A DNA stretch of 64,000 bases from Pseudomonas azotoformans. Lineage in GTDB: Bacteria > Pseudomonadota > Gammaproteobacteria > Pseudomonadales > Pseudomonadaceae. Below the pieces are notes generated by a model, which saw nothing but the letters and a program-made list of their open reading frames with translations, ran no database searches and had not been told where the DNA came from. The translations under genes were made by a program, and so were the position numbers. The stretch lies in contig NZ_CP014546.1 in assembly GCF_001579805.1 (NCBI RefSeq), forward strand, positions 4,898,001 through 4,962,000. The letters are read 5' to 3'. Shown piece by piece: positions 45,002 through 54,570 of the stretch; the first letter of the stretch is position 1; the number at the start of each line of letters is the position of its first letter.

Positions 45002-48000
45002 TTAAATGCGTTCCATCTTTGGCAACCAGACGCGAATCAGTGAGAACAGACGGTCAAGATCGATCGGCTTGGCCAGGTAATCATTGGAGCCCGCTGCCAG
45101 GCAGCGTTCCTGATCGTCCTTCATGGCCTTGGCCGTCACCGCAATGATCGGCAGCTTCTTCCAGCGCGGGTCCTGGCGGATCAAGGCAGTGGCCTCGTAA
45201 CCGTCCATTTCCGGCATCATCACGTCCATCAACACCAGGTCGATATCATCGACTTCATTGAGTTTATCGATGGCTTCACGGCCGTTACGCCCGATCACCA
45301 CCACGGCGCCTTTGTGCTCCAGGGCGCTGGTCAGGGCGAAGATGTTGCGTACATCGTCGTCCACCAGCAGGATTTTACGCCCCTCGAAGACCTTGTCGCG
45401 GCTGCGCGCGGTCTTGAGCATCTTCTGGCGGTCATGGGACAGCTGGGATTCGACTTTGTGCAGAAAGAGTGTGACTTCATCCAGCAGGCGCTCCGGCGAG
45501 CGGGCGCCCTTGATGATGATCGAGCGCGAATACTTGCGCAGCTCGGCCTCTTCATCGCGGGTCAGGTTGCGCCCGGTGTAGACGATCACCGGCGGGAACG
45601 AGCAGATATCTTCAGTCGCCATGCGCTTGAGCAGCTCGTTGCCGAGCATGTCCGGCAGCTTGAGGTCGATGATCATGCAGTCGTAGATATTCGTGCGCAG
45701 CAGGTCCAGGGCGGCCTGGGCGTAGCCGACGTCGGTGATCTCGATGTCATCGTCGCCGATCAGGCGGGCAATGCTGTCGCGCTGCAGGTCATCGTCTTCC
45801 ACCAGCAGCACACGCTTGACCTTCTGGGTCAGCTTGGCTTCCAGGCGCGCAAACACGTCCTTGAGTTCTTCGCGGGTGGTCGGTTTGACCGCATAACCAA
45901 TGGCGCCCATGTGCATGGCGGCTTCGACGCGGTCTTCCACGGAAATCACATGCACCGGGATGTGCCGGGTGTTGGCGTGTTCTTTCAGGCGTTGCAGCAC
46001 CGTCAGCCCGGAATGGTCCGGCAGGCGCATGTCCAGCAGGATCGCGTCGGGGACGTATTCTTCGGCCAGGCTGTAGCCTTCGTCCGCGCCGTGGGCCACC
46101 AAGCAGTTGTAGCCCAGCTCGTGGGCCAGGTCGAAGAGGATGCGGGCGAAGTTGGGCTCGTCTTCCACTACCAGGATGCATCGCGTGGTGAAGGGTGCCT
46201 TGTCGCGGTCGTCGGCAAAGCGCGGGATCTGCTGGGTGTCGGCCACCGGCAATGGCGACACCTTCACGGGCGTCGGCGCAGGCGCCACCACGACTTGGCG
46301 CGGTTGCTCGATGGGGGCAGCGTCTTCTTCGCGCTCGACATACTGTTCCGGCAGGACCAGCGTGAAAATACTGCCTTTGCCTGGCTCGCTGGTCACGCTG
46401 ATGTAGCCTCCCAGCAAGGTCGCCAAATCACGCGAAATCGACAGGCCGAGGCCCGTGCCGCCGTAGCGACGGTTGGTGGTGCCATCCGCTTGGCGGAAGG
46501 CTTCGAAGATGCTTTCCTGCTGGTCCGGCGCAATACCGATGCCGGAATCGCGCACGGTAAAGGCAATGCCCTCCCCCGGTGCACGGGACACCGACAGGCT
46601 GACTTCGCCCTGTTCGGTGAACTTGACCGCGTTGGACAGCAGGTTCTTGAGGATCTGCTCCAGGCGCTGGCGATCGGTGAACAGCATGCCCGGCGCGCCT
46701 GCCTGCACTTCCACTTGGAAGCCCAGCTTGCGATCCGCCGCCAGCGGTTCGAACATGCCACGCAGGCCATCGACCAGACGTGCCACGCTGGAATTTTCCG
46801 GACGCATTTCCAGCTTGCCGGCCTCGACCTTGGAGATATCCAGGATGTCGTTGATCAGGTTGAGCAGGTCATTGCCGGCGGAATAGATCGACTCGGCAAA
46901 CTTGACCTGTTCGGCGCTGAGGTTTTCCTGGGGGTTCTCCGCCAGCAATTTGGCCAGGATCAGCGAGCTGTTCAGCGGTGTGCGCAGCTCATGGGACATG
47001 TTGGCGAGGAATTCGGACTTGTACTTGCTGGAACGTTGCAACTCGTCGGCACGGTCTTCCAGTTCGAGCTGCGCCTGGCTGAGTTCAGCGTTCTTGCGGT
47101 CCATGGCGTCGCGTTGCTGGGCCAGGGTTTCGGTCTGTTCGGCCAACTGCTCGTTGGTCTGCTCCAATTCGGCCTGTTGGGTTTCCAGGTGGGCCTGGGA
47201 TTCCTTGAGGATGCGCGATTGTTCTTCAAGCTCTTCGTTGGCGGTCTTGAGTTCTTCTTGCTGCACTTGCAGCTCTTCGTTGAGCTGCTGAGTCTCGGCC
47301 AGCACTTCCTGCAGGCGCTGGCGATAACGGGCGGCTTCGATGGAGGTGCCGATATTCCCGGCGATCAGCTCCAGCAGCTCGACGTCACGTTCTTCCAGAG
47401 GACGCAGGAAGCCCAGTTCGATCACACCGTTGACGCGGTCATCGTCACTGGTCGGCATCACCAGCACGCTGCGGGTCGAACCTTCGCCCAGGCCGGAGCT
47501 GACCTTGAAGTAGTCCACCGGCACATCGTCCAGGCGAATCAGGCGATCCAGCTGGGCTGCTTGCCCAACGATGCCCTCGTCGCTGTAGATCGACTGTTCC
47601 TTCTGCTCCTGCTCGCGGGAGAAACCATAAGTGGCGACACGTTTGAGCCCGCCGTGCTCTTCACGCACGTACAGCGCGGCGACGGCTGAGCCCATGTACT
47701 GGGCAAAGAATTGCAGGATGTTGCGGCCCAGCATGTTCAGCGTGAGCTGGCCGAGCACTTGTTCTGCCAGTTCAGTCTGGCCGTTACGCAACCACGCTTG
47801 TTGCTCCAGGCGCCGTGCAATCTTCTGTTGCGACGCGAGGTTTGCGCTGTAACTCTCTGATAATGAAATTAAATTCTTACGCCCAATGTATGCCAGAAAA
47901 CCACTCAGGCCGAGCACAAATGCCAGGTACAGGGTGACGCTGACCACGGTAGTGCGGGTGACTTCTTCATTGCGGGTGATGCGGAACTGCTGTTCCATCG

Positions 48001-48499
48001 CCACAGCGTCGTCGTATTCCTTGCGGATCTCGTCCGTCAGGCGCTTGCCACGACCCGCCTTGACTGCGCTGCGGTAGTCACCGCTCTCACGCTGCATATC
48101 AATCATCGACTGAGCGTATTTGTTCCACTCGATTTGCAGGGCTTCCAGGCGCTTTAAACGATCCACTTGCTGCGGGTTATCCGACACCAACTCCTGCAAA
48201 TTACGCAAATCGGCAATGATGCGCGGCTTGGCCACCTCGTAAGGGTCGAGGAAATGCTCGTCACCGGTGATCAGGAAACCGCGCATGCCGGTCTCAAGGT
48301 CCACCGTCAGCTTGGACGACTCATTGAGGTTATTGATCACCCGGTCGGTGTGTTCGACCCACTGGATCACCGTCAACAGGTAGGTGATCAGGCAGACGAA
48401 AAACACCGCACTGAGCACGCCTACACCCAGGGGCAGCGCGACGTTTCGGCTCAGGAGGTTACGAAAGCTCTTTTCATCGACGGACGACGCAGGGGTCAT
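45002..48499 (-). CDS. Large hybrid histidine kinase (CHASE3-GAF-HisKA-HATPase-three receivers)
   Basis: About 1165 residues. Membrane helix near residues 25-45, periplasmic CHASE3 helices (TGMRGFLITGDEHFLDPY), second membrane helix about 195-215, GAF domain (about 245-390), a long coiled coil rich in Gln/Glu, HisKA (NMSHELRTPLNSSL), HATPase (NLLSNAVKFT, DSGIGIA, GTGLGLSI), then three receivers with Asp in LLDMRLPDHSG, IIDLKLPDMLG and LMDVMMPEMDG. ATG at 48499 has AAGG eight bases upstream; an ATG at 48562 is a possible alternative. First gene of the CheR/CheB operon, divergent from a response regulator. Confidence 0.92.
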   Translation of the reverse strand: MTPASSVDEKSFRNLLSRNVALPLGVGVLSAVFFVCLITYLLTVIQWVEHTDRVINNLNESSKLTVDLETGMRGFLITGDEHFLDPYEVAKPRIIADLRNLQELVSDNPQQVDRLKRLEALQIEWNKYAQSMIDMQRESGDYRSAVKAGRGKRLTDEIRKEYDDAVAMEQQFRITRNEEVTRTTVVSVTLYLAFVLGLSGFLAYIGRKNLISLSESYSANLASQQKIARRLEQQAWLRNGQTELAEQVLGQLTLNMLGRNILQFFAQYMGSAVAALYVREEHGGLKRVATYGFSREQEQKEQSIYSDEGIVGQAAQLDRLIRLDDVPVDYFKVSSGLGEGSTRSVLVMPTSDDDRVNGVIELGFLRPLEERDVELLELIAGNIGTSIEAARYRQRLQEVLAETQQLNEELQVQQEELKTANEELEEQSRILKESQAHLETQQAELEQTNEQLAEQTETLAQQRDAMDRKNAELSQAQLELEDRADELQRSSKYKSEFLANMSHELRTPLNSSLILAKLLAENPQENLSAEQVKFAESIYSAGNDLLNLINDILDISKVEAGKLEMRPENSSVARLVDGLRGMFEPLAADRKLGFQVEVQAGAPGMLFTDRQRLEQILKNLLSNAVKFTEQGEVSLSVSRAPGEGIAFTVRDSGIGIAPDQQESIFEAFRQADGTTNRRYGGTGLGLSISRDLATLLGGYISVTSEPGKGSIFTLVLPEQYVEREEDAAPIEQPRQVVVAPAPTPVKVSPLPVADTQQIPRFADDRDKAPFTTRCILVVEDEPNFARILFDLAHELGYNCLVAHGADEGYSLAEEYVPDAILLDMRLPDHSGLTVLQRLKEHANTRHIPVHVISVEDRVEAAMHMGAIGYAVKPTTREELKDVFARLEAKLTQKVKRVLLVEDDDLQRDSIARLIGDDDIEITDVGYAQAALDLLRTNIYDCMIIDLKLPDMLGNELLKRMATEDICSFPPVIVYTGRNLTRDEEAELRKYSRSIIIKGARSPERLLDEVTLFLHKVESQLSHDRQKMLKTARSRDKVFEGRKILLVDDDVRNIFALTSALEHKGAVVVIGRNGREAIDKLNEVDDIDLVLMDVMMPEMDGYEATALIRQDPRWKKLPIIAVTAKAMKDDQERCLAAGSNDYLAKPIDLDRLFSLIRVWLPKMERI

Positions 48500-48738
48500 G
48501 GGCATGCCTTGGCCAAGTGTGGAAAAACCGGGAGTTTGCCCCAAAGTGGCATCCAAGACCATTTTTCTGGAACGGTTTTGTACTGATTCCTACAAAAGAA
48601 CAGGCTATTCTCCCTGGTCTTTTCTATCGCATTGTTTTTACGGCCCGCGGGAACTTGTCATGAGTGCGCGCTTACTCAAGGAAGAGGCCTGTCAGAACGG
48701 CCGCGTGTAAACCTCGCCTTTTTTGGGAATTCCATATT

Positions 48739-49104
48739 ATGTCCGCAGTCACCTCCACCATCCTTGTCGTCGAAGACGATGCCATCGTGCGCATGCTGAT
48801 CGTCGATGTCCTGGAGGAGTTGGAATTCAGTGTCTTGGAGGCTGCCGATGCTGAAGAAGCGCTGGCAGTGGTGCAAAACGCCGCTCAGGTGATCGACCTG
48901 ATGATGACCGACGTCGGCCTGCCGGACATGGACGGCAAGCAACTGGCAACCAAAGTGCGTGAGTTGCGCCCTGCACTGCCCATCCTGTTCGCCAGCGGTT
49001 ATGCCGAAAATATCGACGTGCCTGCCGGCATGCAGGTGATCGCCAAACCGTTCTCGATCGATCAATTACGCGACAAAGTCAAATCGATGCTGCCCACCGC
49101 CTGA
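48739..49104 (+). CDS. Single-domain response regulator, divergent from the hybrid kinase
   Basis: 121 residues: acidic pair VVEDDA, phosphoacceptor Asp58 (MMTDVGLPDMDG), FASGYAENI and Lys in VIAKPF. Closely resembles the receiver at the other end of the neighbouring operon in layout, which suggests both serve the same kinases. The 176-base divergent gap holds both promoters. Ends at a strong hairpin. Confidence 0.9.
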   Translation: MSAVTSTILVVEDDAIVRMLIVDVLEELEFSVLEAADAEEALAVVQNAAQVIDLMMTDVGLPDMDGKQLATKVRELRPALPILFASGYAENIDVPAGMQVIAKPFSIDQLRDKVKSMLPTA

Positions 49105-49120
49105 CCCCTCTTTCGTGCAT

Positions 49121-49141
49121 GGCCGCCCAGCCAGGGCGGCC
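49121..49141 (+). terminator. Rho-independent-type terminator of the response regulator gene
   Basis: GGCCGCCC, loop AGCCA, GGGCGGCC, 17 bases after the stop codon; a short T-rich stretch (CCTTTT) follows only after ten more bases. Confidence 0.65.
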
Positions 49142-49295
49142 ATTTGCCGCCTTTTACACACGTCTGAAACGTCCCTCCCCCCGCAACTAATTCGTTTGGA
49201 TGGCTAGCGCGTCTGAATTTAGCTGCTAGCTTCAACCGACATGCCCTGTAGGTATTAATCACAAGGGATAGTCACCCAGGTATGGGGGAGCGCAC

Positions 49296-50078
49296 ATGTT
49301 AGGGTCACCGTACGCGTCGGCATTGATGCTGGCTGTTTTCGCACTGCCTGCCTTGGCGGATAACGCCGAGACGGCCAACAAGAGCAACAACCCCCTGAAC
49401 CTCGCGCCAGGCGCCAACCTGCAGGACTACTACACGCCGCGCCTGTACGACAGCAACGCCCACACCAACGACCTGTTGTTGCGCGGCACCCTGCCGATTG
49501 CGCCGTCGGATTTCATCGGCGTGCCGCAACTGCTGCGCGCCACACTCCCCCTCAGCACCCGCCCCGATCCACATACCGGCTACAGCACAGGCATTGGCGA
49601 CCTGAACCTGTTCGATATCTTCCTGCTCAAGACCGACGGCGTGCAGCTGGGCATTGGTCCGCAAATCACCGCCCCCACCGCCGAACATGACGAACTGGGC
49701 ACCGGCAAATGGCAGGCCGGCCTGGCGGCAATCGCCATCGACGCTTCGCCCAGGGGATTATTGGGCGCGCTGGTGCAATACCAGAGCTCATTTGCCGGCG
49801 ATCGCGACCGCCCGCACGTCGAGAGTGCAACTTTCCAGCCGTTTATCATTCATAACCTGCCGAAAGGCTGGTACCTGCGTTCCACGGGCACTTGGACCTT
49901 CGATTTGAAGAACGACACCCACTACATTCCCATCGGGTTTGGCGCGGGCAAGGCCTGGAAAGCCGGGAGCAACATCGTCAATGCCTTTGTCGAGCCACAG
50001 TGGACGGTAGCGCGCAAAGGTGACGGTTTGCCCCAGTTCACCTTGTTCGCAGGGATTAACGTGACGTTCGGCAAATAA
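49296..50078 (+). CDS. Outer-membrane beta-barrel transporter-like protein (MetA-pathway/neuromedin-U-annotated family)
   Basis: 260 residues with a signal peptide ending PALADN. Alternating hydrophobic strands and the family block GIGDLNLFDIFLL, GPQITAPTAEHDELGTGKWQAG, ending in a beta-strand closing on FAGINVTFGK. The ribosome site GGGGGAG lies six bases before the ATG. Predicted small outer-membrane barrel; substrate unknown. A second member of the same family lies on the other side of the DUF1254 gene. Confidence 0.75.
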   Translation: MLGSPYASALMLAVFALPALADNAETANKSNNPLNLAPGANLQDYYTPRLYDSNAHTNDLLLRGTLPIAPSDFIGVPQLLRATLPLSTRPDPHTGYSTGIGDLNLFDIFLLKTDGVQLGIGPQITAPTAEHDELGTGKWQAGLAAIAIDASPRGLLGALVQYQSSFAGDRDRPHVESATFQPFIIHNLPKGWYLRSTGTWTFDLKNDTHYIPIGFGAGKAWKAGSNIVNAFVEPQWTVARKGDGLPQFTLFAGINVTFGK

Positions 50079-50141
50079 ACCGGTTAACTCGGCGGTTTCA
50101 TCCCACGCCCTCAAAAAAGATCTCTGGAAGGACGCAACAAC

Positions 50142-51542
50142 ATGATTGGAAAACCGACGCGCCTGCTGTTGGCGAGCCTCTCGATACTCATGAGTACCGG
50201 CGCCTGGGCCGACTTCACGGCCACTCCGAGCGAGGCCCGGGCGATTGCCAAGGAAGCCTATCTGTATGGCTTTCCGGTGGTGGAAATGTACAAGACGCTC
50301 TACACCCAGGCCGTTGACAAGGGCGGTGCCAACTTCAAGGCGCCGTTCAACCAGATCGGCAACACCGCGCAAGTGTTCACCCCCAAGGACACGGCGTTCG
50401 TCACCCCCAACTCCGACACGCCCTACTCGTTCGTCTGGATGGACCTGCGCCGCGAACCCCTGGTGCTGACCCTGCCCAAGATCGAGGACAACCGCTACTA
50501 CTCGGTGCAGTTGATCGACCTGTACACGCAAAACTTCGCTTACCTGGGCACCCGCAGTACCGGCAACAACGGCGGCCATTACATGATCGCAGGCCCGGAC
50601 TGGAAGGGTCAGCAGCCCGTGGACGTGGATCGAGTGGTCTACAGTGAAAGCAATATCGCCTATGCCCTGTACCGCACGCAGTTGTTCGACGACAAAGACT
50701 TGGGCAAGGTCAAGCAGATCCAGAGCGGCTACAAAGTCCAGGCGCTGAGCAGTTATGTGAAGCAGGCCGCGCCGGCCAAGGCGCCAAAGATCGAATGGCC
50801 CAAGCCAATGGCGTCCATGACCGAAGGCCCGCAGCTGTTCCGCTACCTGAACTTCATGCTGACCTTCGCCGCGCCCCAGGACAGCGAAAAAGACCTGCTG
50901 GCGCGTTTCGCCAAGATCGGTATCGCCCCCGGTGCGCCGTTCAAGCTCAAGGGCTTGACCGCCGAACAACGCAAAGCCCTGGAAGACGGCATCTCCGATG
51001 CGCGCGCTGAGTTTGCGGCGTTCAAGAAGGATAAGGTCGACACCCACCAAGTCAGCAGCGGTGACCTGTTCGGCAGCCGGGATCGCCTGAAAAACAACTA
51101 CTTGTACCGCTACGCCGGTGCCGACATGGGTATTTTCGGCAACTCCACCGATGAAGCCGCGTACCTCAGCTACTTCGTCGACAGCGAAGGCAAGCCGGCC
51201 AATGGCGCACGCCACAGCTACACCGTGCACTTTGCCAAGGACCAACTGCCGCCTGCCGACGCGTTCTGGTCGCTGACCATGTACGACGCCAAGACCAAGC
51301 TGCTGGTGCCCAATCACAAGAAACGCTACCTGATCAACTCGCGGATGTTGCCCAACCTCAAGCGTGATGCCGATGGCGGCCTGACCTTGGCCCTGCAACA
51401 CCACGAGCCACCTAAAGCCGAACAGAGCAACTGGTTGCCGGCCCCACCGGGCCCGTTCTACGCGGTATTGCGCATTTACCTGCCCAAGCCTGAGGTCGGT
51501 AATGGTCAATGGAAACTGCCACCCTTGACCCCGCTCAAGTAA
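50142..51542 (+). CDS. Secreted DUF1254/DUF1214 domain protein
   Basis: 466 residues; signal peptide LLLASLSILMSTGAWA. The DUF1254 domain follows (EAYLYGFPVVEMYKTLY, TPNSDTPYSFVWMDLRREPLVLTLP, RYYSVQLIDLYTQNFAYLGTRSTGN), and the DUF1214 C-terminal domain covers residues about 340-460 (FWSLTMYDAKTKLLVPN, PGPFYAVLRIYLP). Periplasmic; function not established, though such proteins often accompany outer-membrane barrels and sulfatase or phosphatase genes. GGAAGG ribosome site. Confidence 0.9.
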   Translation: MIGKPTRLLLASLSILMSTGAWADFTATPSEARAIAKEAYLYGFPVVEMYKTLYTQAVDKGGANFKAPFNQIGNTAQVFTPKDTAFVTPNSDTPYSFVWMDLRREPLVLTLPKIEDNRYYSVQLIDLYTQNFAYLGTRSTGNNGGHYMIAGPDWKGQQPVDVDRVVYSESNIAYALYRTQLFDDKDLGKVKQIQSGYKVQALSSYVKQAAPAKAPKIEWPKPMASMTEGPQLFRYLNFMLTFAAPQDSEKDLLARFAKIGIAPGAPFKLKGLTAEQRKALEDGISDARAEFAAFKKDKVDTHQVSSGDLFGSRDRLKNNYLYRYAGADMGIFGNSTDEAAYLSYFVDSEGKPANGARHSYTVHFAKDQLPPADAFWSLTMYDAKTKLLVPNHKKRYLINSRMLPNLKRDADGGLTLALQHHEPPKAEQSNWLPAPPGPFYAVLRIYLPKPEVGNGQWKLPPLTPLK

Positions 51543-51546
51543 CACC

Positions 51547-51582
51547 ACGTGCCCGGCCGCAACAGGGTTAGGCCGGGCACGT
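51547..51582 (+). terminator. Strong hairpin between DUF1254 and second barrel gene
   Basis: Twelve-base arms ACGTGCCCGGCC and GGCCGGGCACGT with a 12-base loop, no T-run. May end or attenuate transcription, or protect the upstream mRNA end, rather than fully separating the operons. Confidence 0.6.
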
Positions 51583-51622
51583 AACCCCCTGATATCAGGC
51601 CGATACAAGGATGGATGACGCC

Positions 51623-52663
51623 ATGATTTCACGTGCACGTATGCATGGGTTTTGCGCCGTGGGCATTCTTGCCAGCTGCGGCGTATCAGCCGCCGGGTTG
51701 CCGGAGCTAGGCAGCACGTCTAACGCGACCAAAGCTGATCCCGAAACCTGCCATCGCCTGCAACAGGACTTCGACATTGACCTCAAGCAAGTGGTCAAGG
51801 CCGGTTGCGACCCTTCGACCGAACAAATCGCCAAGCTGATGGACAACCCGGTGGGCAACCTGGTGCTGTTGTTCAACCAGTTCGACTACAGCGCCCTCAA
51901 AGGCCCGCACAGTAACGGCACGCGTTACCTGGGCAAATACAGCTTCATGCCGACCTTCCCGATTGCCCTGGGCGAGGACTGGAACCTGATCAACCGCCTG
52001 CCGGTGAGTTATGTGAGTGCGCCGGTCAACGCCAAGGTGGGCAACCTGATCGGCATGAGCCCCTACGGCGTGCTGACAGACCGCGACTTCCCGTCGGTGG
52101 TCAACGATCCATTCGACCGCACCTCAGGCTTTGGCGACCTGGCCTATGTGGGCGTGTTCTCGCCCAAGCAACCGGTGCGGTTTGCCAACGGCGGCAAGAT
52201 GGTCTGGGGGTTTGGCCCGACGGCGATGTTCCCCACCGCTGAAAAGGACGTGCTGGGCACCGGCAAATACGCCCTGGGGCCGGCATTTGTCGCGGCATAC
52301 CTCGGTGAAGACTGGACGCTCGGCGTCTTCCCCCAGCATTGGTGGTCGGTCGGCGGCGACGCCCAGCGCAAGGACGTGAGCCTGACCAACATCCAGTACT
52401 TCATCCAGCGCGCGATTCCCGGCCCCGGCCAGTGGCGGGTGGGCATGACGCCCAATATCACCGTGAACTGGAAGGCCGAAAGCGGCAACAAGGTCAACTT
52501 CCCCATCGGTATCGGCGCCGGGCGCATCGTCAATTTCGGCAAGTTGCCAGTGCGGATTTCCGGTGAAGTGCAGTACTCGGTGATTCACGCCGACGACCTG
52601 ATCAGCAGCCGTTGGAACTTCCGCCTGTCGTTTATCCCGGTGATCCCTACTTTCATGCTGTGA
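51623..52663 (+). CDS. Outer-membrane beta-barrel transporter-like protein, paralogue of the 49.3-kb gene
   Basis: About 346 residues with signal peptide ending near VSAAG. A linker with two Cys (ETC and AGCD) precedes the barrel. It shares with its neighbour the blocks GFGDLAYVGVFSPK, GPTAMFPTAEKDVLGTGKYALGPA and a C-terminal strand LSFIPVIPTFML. ATG at 51623 has AAGGA ten bases upstream. Twelve bases before the MoxR gene, so it heads that operon. Confidence 0.75.
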   Translation: MISRARMHGFCAVGILASCGVSAAGLPELGSTSNATKADPETCHRLQQDFDIDLKQVVKAGCDPSTEQIAKLMDNPVGNLVLLFNQFDYSALKGPHSNGTRYLGKYSFMPTFPIALGEDWNLINRLPVSYVSAPVNAKVGNLIGMSPYGVLTDRDFPSVVNDPFDRTSGFGDLAYVGVFSPKQPVRFANGGKMVWGFGPTAMFPTAEKDVLGTGKYALGPAFVAAYLGEDWTLGVFPQHWWSVGGDAQRKDVSLTNIQYFIQRAIPGPGQWRVGMTPNITVNWKAESGNKVNFPIGIGAGRIVNFGKLPVRISGEVQYSVIHADDLISSRWNFRLSFIPVIPTFML

Positions 52664-52675
52664 ACGAGGTGTGCA

Positions 52676-53650
52676 ATGACCGCACTCAATGATTTGAACG
52701 CCCTGCAAGCGAGCATGGCCGAAAGCGTGCTCGGCCAGGACCAGGTGATCCGCCAGATCCTTCTCGGCCTGCTCGCCAACGGCCATCTGCTGCTGGAAAG
52801 CCTCCCTGGGCTGGCCAAAACCCGCACAGTCAAGGCCCTGGCCCGGCACCTGGACGCCAAGATGAGTCGCATCCAGTTCACTCCGGACCTGCTGCCCTCG
52901 GACATCACCGGCGCCGAAGTACTGCACCAGGTCGATGGCCAGAACCAGATCCGGTTCCAACCCGGCCCGCTGTTCGGCAACCTGATCCTCGCCGATGAAA
53001 TCAACCGCGCACCGGCCAAGGTCCAGGCGGCCTTGCTGGAAGCCATGGAAGAACGGCAAATCACCGTGGCCGGCGCCAGTCACCCTCTGCCGGAACTGTT
53101 TATCGTGGTGGCCACGCAAAACCCCATCGAACAGGAAGGCACTTACCCACTGCCGGAAGCCCAGATGGACCGCTTTGTGATGAAGCTGTTGCTGGACTAC
53201 CCCAGCGCCGCCAACGAAAGCCAGGTGTTGCGCCTGTTGCGCGAAGAAGAACAGGCGTCAGTTACCCAGGCGGTCCAGGGCTTTACCTTGGCGCAGGAGG
53301 TGATTTTTGCCGCACGCCAGGAAGTCAGCGCGATCCAGGTGTCGCCGGCCATCGACCGCTATCTGATCGATCTGATCAACGCCACCCGCCACCCCGCCGA
53401 CTACGACGCCGACCTGGCGCGCTGGATCAGCCTCGGCGCCAGCCCCCGTGGCGGCATTGGCCTGGACCGCTGCGCGCGGGCCGATGCCTGGTTGCAAGGC
53501 CAGGCCTTTGTCACGCCGGACAACGTGCAGGCCGTCGCCCATCCGGTGCTGCGCCATCGCCTGCAATTGAGTTATGACGCGGTGGCGGATGGCGTGACGG
53601 CTGATCAGGTGCTTGACCGGCTGCTCAGCAAAGTGGCGATTCCCGCATGA
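52676..53650 (+). CDS. MoxR-family AAA+ ATPase
   Basis: 324 residues. The P-loop is atypical: ESLPGLAKTRTVKALA, with Ala-Lys-Thr in place of Gly-Lys-Ser/Thr. Walker B is LILADEINRAPAKVQAALLEAMEE, sensor 1 VATQNPIEQEGTYPLPEAQMDRF, and the C-terminal lid contains SLGASPRGGIGLDR. Acts as a chaperone-like ATPase for proteins with von Willebrand A domains, which follow in the operon. Confidence 0.92.
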   Translation: MTALNDLNALQASMAESVLGQDQVIRQILLGLLANGHLLLESLPGLAKTRTVKALARHLDAKMSRIQFTPDLLPSDITGAEVLHQVDGQNQIRFQPGPLFGNLILADEINRAPAKVQAALLEAMEERQITVAGASHPLPELFIVVATQNPIEQEGTYPLPEAQMDRFVMKLLLDYPSAANESQVLRLLREEEQASVTQAVQGFTLAQEVIFAARQEVSAIQVSPAIDRYLIDLINATRHPADYDADLARWISLGASPRGGIGLDRCARADAWLQGQAFVTPDNVQAVAHPVLRHRLQLSYDAVADGVTADQVLDRLLSKVAIPA

Positions 53651-54570
53651 ACGCCGACGGGTTTGTCTACGTCAGCCTGGCGCAATTGATGGCCTTGCAG
53701 TTCCAGGCCCGCGACCTGAGCTTTGTCGCGCGTCAGCCCCAGGGCAGCATCCTGGCGGGTAACCATGCGTCACGCCTGCGCGGCCGAGGCCTGAATTTCG
53801 ATGAGTTGCGCCGCTACCAGCCGGGCGATGACCTGCGTCATCTGGATTGGCGCGCGTCGCTGCGCACCGGCAAACCGGTGGTGCGCACCTTTACCGAAGA
53901 GCGCGACCGCCCGGCGCTGATCGTGGTGGACCAGCGCATGTCGATGTTTTTCGGCTCGGTGCGCAGCTTCAAATCCGCCGTCGCCGCAGAGTTGGGCGCG
54001 CTGGCGGCGTGGATGGTGTTTAACGCCGGGGATCGGGTCGGCGGCCTGGTGTTCAACGACCAGCGTGTCGACAGTGTGGCGCCCTTGCGCAGCCGCAAAC
54101 GCGTGGAAGCCTTGTGCAGTCACATCGCTCAGCAAAATGCCGAGTTGACGGCGAGTAATCCCGACCATGAAGGCGATGGCCAGTTGGACAAGGTCTTGCA
54201 GCAATGCCTGGCCGTGGCCGGGCACGACCACCTGATCTGCCTGGTCAGCGATTTTGCCGGCGCCGGGCCGCGTACCTTGCAACTGATGCAGCAACTGTCA
54301 GCGCACAACGACGTGATCGCGTTGCAGGTGTATGACCCGTTGGCACTCAATGTGCCCAGCCGTGGACAGCTGCGGGTCACCCAGGGCCAGTTGCAGGTGG
54401 AACTGGCGGTGGACCAGCGGCAGGTGCGCCAACCCCTGGGGGATTTTCTCGGCGGACGCTTGAAGGATGTCGCTAACCTGCTGCGCCGCAGCCAAGTACC
54501 ACTGCTGATGATCAGCACCGCCCTGCCCGCCGCCGATCAGTTGCGCAGTGAACTGGGGAAGCGTCGGTGA
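53647..54570 (+). CDS. DUF58 domain protein
   Basis: 307 residues, soluble, with the DUF58 core RGRGLNFDELRRYQPGDDLRHLDWRASLRTGKPVVRTFTEERDRPALIVVDQ. A VWA-like fold follows it. Standard partner of MoxR ATPases. ATGA overlap with moxR. Confidence 0.92.
   Translation: MNADGFVYVSLAQLMALQFQARDLSFVARQPQGSILAGNHASRLRGRGLNFDELRRYQPGDDLRHLDWRASLRTGKPVVRTFTEERDRPALIVVDQRMSMFFGSVRSFKSAVAAELGALAAWMVFNAGDRVGGLVFNDQRVDSVAPLRSRKRVEALCSHIAQQNAELTASNPDHEGDGQLDKVLQQCLAVAGHDHLICLVSDFAGAGPRTLQLMQQLSAHNDVIALQVYDPLALNVPSRGQLRVTQGQLQVELAVDQRQVRQPLGDFLGGRLKDVANLLRRSQVPLLMISTALPAADQLRSELGKRR

Noticed and set aside
45314-47689. 791-codon plus-strand frame inside the large hybrid kinase
   Set aside because: Shadow frame; the opposite strand encodes recognisable kinase and receiver domains throughout.
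49788-51638. 616-codon minus-strand frame across the DUF1254 gene
   Set aside because: Shadow; the plus-strand DUF1254 protein with signal peptide explains the region.
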